Part shown: positions 1-5,187 of the stretch, piece after piece
Position numbering within the stretch: position 1 is the stretch's first letter
Layout: the number at the start of each line of letters is the position of its first letter
DNA from: Clostridiales bacterium
GTDB taxonomy: Bacteria; Bacillota; Clostridia; Lachnospirales; WQUN01
DNA: 5,603 bases
Reading direction: 5' to 3'
Assembly (NCBI GenBank): GCA_031271275.1
Contig: JAISWA010000076.1
Coordinates: forward strand, 1 to 5,603
Translations under genes and position numbers: made by a program
Notes under the pieces: generated by a model
The model's input: only the letters and a program-made list of their open reading frames with translations
The model's database searches: none
What the model was told of the DNA's origin: nothing

Positions 1-211
1 GGATCACCCCTGCGCGTGCGGGGAGCAGACAGGGGGCGGCGCGATGTTTAACAAGCAGCCGGGATCACCCCTGCGCGTGCTGGGAGCAGGCCTTTTGCAG
101 CGCATGTTCAGACAAGCCATTAGGATCACCCCTGCGCGTGCGGGGAGCAGTTATAAATCTTTTCTTTGTTGATAATCCATTGCGGATCACCCCTGCGCGT
201 GCGGGGAGCAG
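1..211 (-). CRISPR. Type I-E CRISPR array, leader-proximal part (4 repeats, 3 spacers), cut by window edge
   Basis: Four 28-bp repeats lie at 1-28, 62-89, 123-150 and 184-211, with 33-bp spacers at 29-61, 90-122 and 151-183, giving a strict 61-bp period. Three repeats are identical; the one at 62-89 has one change (T at 81 instead of G on the plus strand). On the minus strand the repeat begins CTGCTCCCCG and ends GTGATCC, the usual type I-E form, so pre-crRNA is read leftwards and 184-211 is the first repeat. The bases flanking each repeat differ between copies, which supports a 28-bp rather than 29-bp unit. The repeat folds as a short hairpin (repeat positions 6-11 with 16-21, loop ACGC). 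By analogy with other 28-bp I-E repeats, Cas6e should cut after position 21 and leave a 7-nt 5' handle, GUGAUCC. The array probably continues left of position 1. No match of a spacer to the rest of the window was noticed by eye. Confidence 0.98.
62..89 (-). repeat. Variant CRISPR repeat with a stem substitution
   Basis: This is the third repeat from the leader. It differs from the other three at position 81, which is repeat position 9 on the minus strand (C to A). Position 9 lies in the 5' arm of the Cas6e hairpin opposite A18, a position already mismatched (C-A) in the consensus repeat, so the variant replaces one mismatch by another (A-A). The change lies inside the array rather than at a visible array end. 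Confidence 0.9.
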
Positions 212-280
212 ACTAAAAAAATCCCGTAAAACCTCAATTCTTATCTTCAATACTTGCAAAAATTATTAACTTTTCAAACA
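212..280 (-). promoter_or_regulatory. Probable CRISPR leader, overlapping the 3' end of cas2
   Basis: This is the segment immediately before the first repeat in the direction of crRNA transcription. By hand count it has 17 G or C in 69 bases (about 25%), against 11 of 20 in the next 20 bases (281-300). AT-richness next to the first repeat is typical of leaders. Only 212-233 is non-coding; the rest is the end of the cas2 reading frame. A run of seven A (215-221, T on the transcribed strand) sits three bases from the repeat. TTGAAA and TTGCAA hexamers are present as possible -35 boxes, but I see no convincing -10 at the right spacing, so no promoter is called. I found no clear IHF site. Confidence 0.6.
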
Positions 281-1130
281 GCGCTTTCGTTGTTTGGCAG
301 TCGCCCAAGCTTCTGTGCGCGTTATTCTGCGGCAGATTAAAGTAATTCGCCAACGTACCCAACTTATGATCCGGGATATCCTTTATTAGGCGTTTGGCCA
401 AAGATAAAGTGTCAATACATCTGTTTGAAAAAAGACGGAGCCCATGCCGGGCGCAAGCGCTTAACAGGAACCCCGTGTCAAAGTCCACATTGTGCGCTAC
501 GATAGGTAAAGCTCCGATAAAAGCAAAAAATTCGTTAAGGACATCAAGAATGGGGCGGCCGTTTTCATGAACACGCTCGTCTGTTATTCCGGTCAGGCTT
601 TTGATATGGGGCGGGATGGGACGTTCAATATGGATAATGGATTGAAAAGTGTCAATTATCTCATGCGCCGATACTTTCAACGCTCCTATTTCCAACAGCT
701 CGTCCGTTTCCGGTTCGAGCCCGGTGGTTTCCACATCCACTACCACATAATCGTCAGGGTAGCGCGCGCGAATAGGGGAAAACCGTTTGGCAGCACGGCG
801 CTTAGCCGCGTCACTGAATCCATGTGAGGCGGCTTTTTGTTTTTCCTTCAAACGCGAAGGGCTTGGACGCAGCATTAATTTGATCCCGTCAAAGTCAATC
901 GGCTCCCATGTGCTGCCATGAACGCGGAAAGTTAACCGTTGTTCCCCTTCCGCGTTATAGACAAGGACGGCGCGCCCGTTCCGGCATGTTTCTTTGATGC
1001 GGTCCCAAAGTTCTTCCCTGACGCGCGCGTTTATCTGACCGACAAATACACCTGCGTCTATTTCAAAAAGCCATTTGGTCAAATCGCCCCGCAAGCCGAT
1101 TGGACAGTCCGTCAAAGTCAAAACCAACAT
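234..1130 (-). CDS. cas2: CRISPR-associated Cas2e fused to a DnaQ-like DEDDh 3'-5' exonuclease domain
   Basis: The product has 298 residues, about three times a normal Cas2e (roughly 95). Residues 1 to about 95 form the Cas2e ferredoxin-like fold, opening MLVLTLTDCPIGLRGDLTKW, which bridges two Cas1 dimers in the integrase. A basic linker (about 95-125) leads to an exonuclease domain with all DEDDh residues: D132 and E134 in VVVDVETTGLEP, D216 in VAHNVDFD, and H272 with D277 in HRSLGDCQ. The nuclease therefore looks active. Such fusions are described in I-E systems of S. thermophilus and Megasphaera, where the DEDDh domain trims prespacer 3' ends and aids integration; that role here is inferred. 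The start lies 3 bp after the cas1 stop and has a GGAGGG ribosome site. The stop is 22 bp from the first repeat, so the 3' end doubles as most of the leader. G+C is about 47% in 301-720 (exonuclease domain) and about 51% in 841-1080 (Cas2 domain). Confidence 0.96.
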   Translation of the reverse strand: MLVLTLTDCPIGLRGDLTKWLFEIDAGVFVGQINARVREELWDRIKETCRNGRAVLVYNAEGEQRLTFRVHGSTWEPIDFDGIKLMLRPSPSRLKEKQKAASHGFSDAAKRRAAKRFSPIRARYPDDYVVVDVETTGLEPETDELLEIGALKVSAHEIIDTFQSIIHIERPIPPHIKSLTGITDERVHENGRPILDVLNEFFAFIGALPIVAHNVDFDTGFLLSACARHGLRLFSNRCIDTLSLAKRLIKDIPDHKLGTLANYFNLPQNNAHRSLGDCQTTKALFEKLIIFASIEDKN

Positions 1131-1133
1131 GGC

Positions 1134-2129
1134 TTAACCCTCCGTGCCGAGTACCCCGTACCCTTCCTTCGTCTCCATGTCTTCCATGTCTTCGGCGTAT
1201 GAAACGCCGCTTTCGACCGACCCCTGTTTATCGTCCCAAAGCCGGAGAACATCGGTTTCGATTTCAATGTTCGGCTCGTTTTCCAGTAAAAGATGGATAT
1301 CCTTTACAACTCGGGTCAGGATATGCCCGTTATAGATTGCGTCACGGACGGCACGGCGGGTAATGGCCCCGATATCGTCTTTGTCCGCGCATTGCGCCGC
1401 TGTTTGAAAAGCGATGGGGATCGTGATTTCCGCTTTGTACAAATCGGCCACATCGTAAACAAACGAGCGCTCATGCCCGGTGTGTATAAACCCGAGCCCG
1501 GGGGAGCAACCCAACGCGACGATAACGCTGTGCGCCACGCCGTACAGGCAGGCGTGCGCGGCGGAAAGGGCCTTGTTTATAGGGTCGCCCGATTCGTAAT
1601 CGTCTACATCATACTCCCTGCCGTTCCAAGGCACGCCGATTTTTTTCGAAAGTCGCCGATAAACGGAACGGATGCGCGCGCCCTCTCGACCCCGTAGCTG
1701 CTGCATGGACATCTGCGAAACATCCTCACCCAAAAAACGCATCGCGTACATCTTCCGCGCGACAGCGACGCGCGTATGCGCGTTGGAAACCAACGCCGCC
1801 TGTGTAATCAACAACCGGGAAGAATGGGTAAGCGGCCTGCCGTGGGCGTAATAACGGACGCCGCGTTCCCCAACCCAAACGACGCTCGCGCCCGTGTCCC
1901 CAATCAATTCCATGGCGCGGTGCGTCACTTTCGTGCCCGGACCGAGTAAAATTACGCTCAACACAGCGGAAGGCACATAAACCGTCCCGCGTACATCCGT
2001 GATGGTTATCGCGTTGTCCTGCCGGTTGATTACGCAACGCTCTAAGTATAGGAAAGAAATGCGCTCCTTAATCTGCGGAAGCGCCGGCAATTCCGGCTTT
2101 TTTGCGCCGGTTATAGGGCTGCCGCTCAT
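1134..2129 (-). CDS. cas1: CRISPR-associated endonuclease/integrase Cas1, type I-E
   Basis: The product has 331 residues (E. coli Cas1: 305) and is the catalytic subunit of the Cas1-Cas2 spacer integrase. The metal-binding and catalytic residues are present: E149 in QLRGREGARIR, and H216, D226 and D229 in GFIHTGHERSFVYDVADLYK, matching E141, H208, D218 and D221 of the E. coli protein. The N-terminal beta domain carries the family segments GPGTKVTHRAMELIGDTGAS and VVWVGERGVR. The ATG at 2129 overlaps the cas6e stop as ATGA. The frame stays open upstream to a GTG at 2159, but that start would lie deeper inside cas6e and gives ten non-conserved residues. No Shine-Dalgarno is seen before 2129, so translation is probably coupled to cas6e. 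The last 25 or so residues are an acidic tail containing an exact EDM-EDM duplication, with no counterpart known to me in the catalytic fold. Confidence 0.97.
   Translation of the reverse strand: MSGSPITGAKKPELPALPQIKERISFLYLERCVINRQDNAITITDVRGTVYVPSAVLSVILLGPGTKVTHRAMELIGDTGASVVWVGERGVRYYAHGRPLTHSSRLLITQAALVSNAHTRVAVARKMYAMRFLGEDVSQMSMQQLRGREGARIRSVYRRLSKKIGVPWNGREYDVDDYESGDPINKALSAAHACLYGVAHSVIVALGCSPGLGFIHTGHERSFVYDVADLYKAEITIPIAFQTAAQCADKDDIGAITRRAVRDAIYNGHILTRVVKDIHLLLENEPNIEIETDVLRLWDDKQGSVESGVSYAEDMEDMETKEGYGVLGTEG
1138..1143 (-). promoter_or_regulatory. Ribosome binding site of cas2
   Basis: The minus strand reads GGAGGG, 7 nt before the cas2 ATG at 1130, and lies inside the last codons of cas1. 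It supports the chosen cas2 start, although the cas1 stop lies only 3 bp upstream of it. Confidence 0.75.
1174..1191 (-). repeat. 9-bp tandem duplication in the cas1 tail
   Basis: The plus-strand unit TCCATGTCT occurs twice head to tail (1174-1182 and 1183-1191) with no mismatch. It is in frame and encodes the repeated tripeptide in AEDMEDMET, Cas1 residues 312-320. It probably arose by replication slippage. Confidence 0.85.
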
Positions 2130-2773
2130 TTGCGGTTTGCGATGGTCAGCAACCCGCACCCGTAGGCTTTGGCGCGCCCGATGCCATGGGTCAGCGCGCG
2201 TTTAAACAAATCCGGCTCGGTTACCGTCAAAGTCCCCTCAAATACCGCGACCCCCAGTGTCACGGGGCGGTCACGCCAAAACCGCATCGGGTCTATTTCT
2301 ACCACGTCGAACGAATCGGCCCCGACGGTGAAACCGTTGGCCGCCGCTTTTTTAATAAGCCAACCGCGTTTTTGTTCCGCGGTGACATGGGCGTATACTT
2401 TCCCCCGCCGCCCCTTTTCCTCCGTGACGCTGTGGACGGCGTTCCCCCTAAGGCGGAACCGCCAAACCTGACCGCCCCGTATGCTTGAAAGCAGGGGTTC
2501 ATAGTCCCTTGTCTCACCGCGGATGCCTTCCTCGCAGTATTGCTCCGAGAAATGGGCGAAATCAGGTTTTTCTGGCGAAAGCATTAATAAATACAGTTTT
2601 TTACCCAATTGGTCTAACCGCCATAATTTTCGATTGTGTGCTTCGCGGTCGGGCAAAAGGCCGTTATCCCCCGCAAAACAGTATTCAACCGACGCGTGCA
2701 TGACCGCCGGTGAAGAAACCGCTTTCCGTGCGGCGGGGCTGTTCATACTCAGTTCAATCCGGGATAAGTACAT
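2126..2773 (-). CDS. cas6e: CRISPR pre-crRNA endoribonuclease Cas6e (CasE/Cse3)
   Basis: The product has 215 residues (E. coli 199, T. thermophilus about 210). It binds the repeat hairpin, cleaves pre-crRNA at the 3' base of the stem and stays on the crRNA 3' end as part of Cascade. It opens MYLSRIELS, the typical first strand. H26 in SPAVMHASVE matches the catalytic His26 of T. thermophilus Cas6e. The RAMP glycine-rich loop is GIGRAKAYGCGLL at 197-209 near the C-terminus. VWRFRLRGN at 103-111 is the conserved central strand. The frame is open far upstream, to 3019, but the ATG at 2773 is chosen because conservation begins there and AGGAGG lies 6 nt before it. It overlaps the end of cas5e by 20 bp, and its stop overlaps the cas1 start. 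Confidence 0.96.
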   Translation of the reverse strand: MYLSRIELSMNSPAARKAVSSPAVMHASVEYCFAGDNGLLPDREAHNRKLWRLDQLGKKLYLLMLSPEKPDFAHFSEQYCEEGIRGETRDYEPLLSSIRGGQVWRFRLRGNAVHSVTEEKGRRGKVYAHVTAEQKRGWLIKKAAANGFTVGADSFDVVEIDPMRFWRDRPVTLGVAVFEGTLTVTEPDLFKRALTHGIGRAKAYGCGLLTIANRK

Positions 2774-3500
2774 GGTCCGCCTCCTCGCCAATGCTATCCA
2801 AAGTTGCCCATGGGTCGTGCCCCGTCCCAAATTGGTCGGGCGGCTGCTTACAGACATCCACCGCGCCGGCGCGGTCATGGATATAACGGAACGCGTATTT
2901 CCGGTGCGACGGGCTGAGCGATACCGGTAAATCGCGCCGCCGCAGCATCCCTGGGGTATCGCTGTCCAAAACCAAGGCAAGGGAAGCTTTATATTGGCAC
3001 TTTTTCTGGTACCAGTCACCGGCCTGCCATTCCGCTTCCCGCAGCGCGTCCTCTAACGGTTTTTCCTGTATGCCCAGTGAAACCTTCCCGGTGGGCGGGC
3101 AGGAGCGCCGCCCTAAGTATAACGGGAAGTAAGGGGAACGCACCGCGCTGTCCAACGCGCGGAGCAAAACCCCGTCCCCCTCCAGACCAACCAGAAATAC
3201 GGCGTCGGCAAGGTAGTAGCGTTCCGTCACATATTTAGGGACGTTGTTTTCATCCAGTACCACATGGTAATCCTTGAGCATTTGTCCGGGTTGATCCACC
3301 CGCACGCCAAAACGTAGCGCCGCGAGGTCGTCCAAACGGTAGGGGCTTCCCCCGCCTTCCCGCCGTATCCCCAGTGCGGCGGCCAATAATCCGACCACTC
3401 CGCTTTTAGTCGGCTCCCGGTGCGTCAGCCGACGCTCGAATTTATTCTCCGCGCCCCAGGATTGGAGCGGGGAAGATAGCCGCAGTAACAGCGTACTCAT
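2754..3500 (-). CDS. cas5e: Cascade subunit Cas5e (CasD)
   Basis: The product has 248 residues (E. coli CasD 224). Cas5e caps the Cas7 filament and holds the 5' handle of the crRNA beside Cas8e; unlike the Cas5 of type I-C it is not the processing enzyme. Family signatures are visible: LLLRLSSPLQSWG at 4-16, REPTKSGVVGLLAAALGI at 28-45, the strand YYLADAVFLVGLEG at 95-108, and the segment PYFPLYLGRRSCPP at 123-136. The ATG overlaps the cas7e stop as ATGA, and only a distant AAGGA is seen upstream, so coupling to cas7e is likely. The 3' end contains the cas6e ribosome site and overlaps the cas6e start by 20 bp. Confidence 0.96.
   Translation of the reverse strand: MSTLLLRLSSPLQSWGAENKFERRLTHREPTKSGVVGLLAAALGIRREGGGSPYRLDDLAALRFGVRVDQPGQMLKDYHVVLDENNVPKYVTERYYLADAVFLVGLEGDGVLLRALDSAVRSPYFPLYLGRRSCPPTGKVSLGIQEKPLEDALREAEWQAGDWYQKKCQYKASLALVLDSDTPGMLRRRDLPVSLSPSHRKYAFRYIHDRAGAVDVCKQPPDQFGTGHDPWATLDSIGEEADHVLIPD
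2780..2785 (-). promoter_or_regulatory. Strong ribosome binding site deciding the cas6e start
   Basis: A perfect AGGAGG on the minus strand lies 6 nt before the ATG at 2773, inside the last codons of cas5e. It fixes the cas6e start against the longer open frame and suggests relatively high Cas6e synthesis. Confidence 0.88.
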
Positions 3501-4570
3501 ACGGTATCACAAATATCCTTGCCGATCCGCTCCAACAGCCCGTCCAAAGTGACGCGCTCCCCCAAACCGGGCAGATAGGGCCCAATTACATAGCTTTTTT
3601 CCGGTTTTGCGCAGAAATCGGCGTAAACGCTTTCCGCGTACTTTTCCATCCCCATGGCGGACGCGGCGGTAATCCCTTCCCCCCGGACGGGCGACTCGAA
3701 CGCGCCCGCCAGGCTCAGCGGTCGATCCGTGCGGACGGCGGCCAGTACCGCGTCCGGTAAGGTGTGCGCGGCAAAGGTATTTTGCTTGCCGGTCGGCATG
3801 GCGCATATGAACGCCCGGGTAAATTCGCGTATGGCCTTTTCCAGCGCGGCGGGGTCGCCCGCAAGTTGATTATGCAGCTCATGAGCCGCCACGGTCGCAT
3901 AACGGTACAGGGTGGCGGAATTGTATTCCACGGTGCCAATCATGCCGGCGCCCGCGTTGTCCTCCGGGGACAAATCATCAATCGCGGTGAAATAATCGTA
4001 TTCATTTTCGACCCGGTGGGTGGAAATGGCGTGCGCCACCTGCGCGGAAGCGTCGCAATTGAGCAGCGGGTTGGCGGCCACCATCCGCCCAAACAGCGCG
4101 ACGTCTATGCTGTTACCGGTCCTGAGCGCTTTGATGATTTCTTTTTCCTCATCTTTATCGTGGGTCTCTCCCATGGCTAACAAAGATAGGTTTTTCGCTT
4201 GCTGCGCCGAAAGGAAGAACAGCGCGTCCACTTTATCTTCCGCGCCTTTTTTGCTTGGATTGACTTTCACTTTCTTCAAAATATCCTGCGCTTTCTTGAG
4301 CCCCTCATCTTTTTCAACTTCCGGGTGGGAATTGAGAATCTCCGCCGCAATCAACTCATAGACCCGAAGCGTCCGGGTACCCAGTTCGGATTCGTCAAAA
4401 TAGTCCTTAAACATCAAGCGCATAGCCCGTTTCCACGCCTGGGAGGAAACCCGCGCGCGCCGCGCGCCGCCGTATATCGCCGTTTTGGGGCTGCCGGTGT
4501 CGTCCCGGTTGAGACAGCTAGGCGGGACGCTCTGTATTACGTGTAAATCCAGATAAACTACTTTTTTCAT
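3497..4570 (-). CDS. cas7e: Cascade backbone subunit Cas7e (CasC/Cse4)
   Basis: The product has 357 residues, near the family length (E. coli CasC 363). Six copies form the helical backbone that covers the crRNA spacer. Recognisable segments in order: the N-terminal strand LDLHVIQSVPPSCLNRDD at 7-24; GGARRARVSSQAWKRAMR at 34-51, the most diagnostic Cas7e motif; LNCDASAQVAHAISTHRV at 170-187; the aromatic stretch ENEYDYFTAIDDL at 188-200; GMIGTVEYNSATLYRYA at 209-225; and MPTGKQNTFAAHTLPD at 258-273. A lysine-rich segment at about 86-113 is probably in the variable thumb or insert region. The ATG overlaps the cse2 stop as ATGA, with a purine-rich GAGGG stretch a few bases upstream; the stop overlaps the cas5e start in the same way. 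Confidence 0.98.
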   Translation of the reverse strand: MKKVVYLDLHVIQSVPPSCLNRDDTGSPKTAIYGGARRARVSSQAWKRAMRLMFKDYFDESELGTRTLRVYELIAAEILNSHPEVEKDEGLKKAQDILKKVKVNPSKKGAEDKVDALFFLSAQQAKNLSLLAMGETHDKDEEKEIIKALRTGNSIDVALFGRMVAANPLLNCDASAQVAHAISTHRVENEYDYFTAIDDLSPEDNAGAGMIGTVEYNSATLYRYATVAAHELHNQLAGDPAALEKAIREFTRAFICAMPTGKQNTFAAHTLPDAVLAAVRTDRPLSLAGAFESPVRGEGITAASAMGMEKYAESVYADFCAKPEKSYVIGPYLPGLGERVTLDGLLERIGKDICDTV

Positions 4571-5166
4571 GACTGACCCTCATCCCTCTCTTTTTCTTTT
4601 CCGCTCAACACGCGGTAAAAGTCTTCCCCCCAACGCAGCCGTATCCCGTCGGCGCGCCCGGGGTGTTGGAAAACAAACAAATCCAACGCGAAACGCGGAT
4701 AGTCCAAGCGAATGGGTTCCGATTCCGCCCTCATCAACTGTATGAGACCGCGCGCGTGTTGGGCCAACTCCGTAAATACGGCGGCAGTAGCCGCCGCGTT
4801 GAAACGCCGCTTTACCGCGTCCAACCGGTTCTCGTCCCGCCGTACCAACCGCGCCGCCGCGCCGCCGAAGGAATGCCCGTCTGTCTTTTCAAAGGCGCAC
4901 ATACTTTGGGTCTTGCCCTGCCGATGCAGCGCGTACAAAGTCAGCGCGGTATGTACGGCGTATTGGGCGTAACTGGGCTCGCCCCTATAGCTGCGCCAGT
5001 CGCCCGGCGCATCGGCCAGCGTAATTTCCCATAGGGCAGGGACGTCCCCCGGCGGCTTGCCTATCCCGCGCCGCAGGTGCGCGCACATCGCTCGGCTCTG
5101 CGCCGTATCTCTGTCCAACCATTCCACCTTCTGACGGACAAAGTTTTGAACCGCATGTTCTTCCAT
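4567..5166 (-). CDS. cse2: Cascade small subunit Cse2 (CasB, Cas11)
   Basis: The product has 199 residues (E. coli CasB 160). This all-helical protein forms a dimer along the belly of Cascade and stabilises the R-loop and displaced strand. Family features: MCAHLRRGIGKPPGDVPALW at 27-46; the helix AQYAVHTALTLYALHRQG at 67-84; SFGGAAARL at 99-107; AVKRRFNAAATA at 117-128; and the basic C-terminal part HARGLIQLMRAESEPIRLDY at 137-156 followed by IRLRWGEDFYR at 175-185. The extra length over E. coli is mostly an N-terminal extension and short charged ends. The start is supported by AAGGAG 8 nt upstream and lies 21 bp after the cas8e stop. The stop overlaps the cas7e ATG. Confidence 0.97.
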   Translation of the reverse strand: MEEHAVQNFVRQKVEWLDRDTAQSRAMCAHLRRGIGKPPGDVPALWEITLADAPGDWRSYRGEPSYAQYAVHTALTLYALHRQGKTQSMCAFEKTDGHSFGGAAARLVRRDENRLDAVKRRFNAAATAAVFTELAQHARGLIQLMRAESEPIRLDYPRFALDLFVFQHPGRADGIRLRWGEDFYRVLSGKEKERDEGQS

Positions 5167-5174
5167 TTCATCAA

Positions 5175-5180
5175 CTCCTT
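5175..5180 (-). promoter_or_regulatory. Ribosome binding site of cse2
   Basis: The minus strand reads AAGGAG, 8 nt before the cse2 ATG at 5166, in the 21-bp gap after cas8e. This is one of the two junctions in the operon where the genes do not overlap. Confidence 0.8.
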
Positions 5181-5187
5181 AAACGGG

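Noticed and set aside
1..28. Array end or degenerate terminal repeat at the window start
   Set aside because: The repeat at 1-28 is a perfect consensus copy that begins exactly at the window edge, so the window simply cuts the array and nothing can be said about its far end.
212..236. Rho-independent terminator between cas2 and the array (run of seven T on the minus strand)
   Set aside because: No inverted repeat precedes the T run; it is better read as part of the AT-rich leader.
65..259. Minus-strand open frame of 64 codons across the array and leader
   Set aside because: It is a product of the GC-rich repeats and its protein repeats RRGDP-like units from them; it runs through CRISPR spacers.
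1293..1697. Plus-strand open frame of 134 codons opposite cas1
   Set aside because: It is antisense to a clear, conserved cas1, resembles no family I know, and is explained by GC-rich codons on the coding strand.
2130..2159. GTG start of cas1 at 2159
   Set aside because: It adds ten unconserved residues inside cas6e, while the ATG at 2129 forms the ATGA overlap seen at other junctions of this operon.
2774..3019. Longer N-terminus for Cas6e starting at 3019
   Set aside because: It would lie wholly inside cas5e, shows no conservation, and is contradicted by the perfect AGGAGG before the ATG at 2773 and by the typical MYLS start.
3764..4180. Plus-strand open frame of 138 codons opposite cas7e
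   Set aside because: It is a shadow of the conserved cas7e frame with no recognisable domain or plausible ribosome site.
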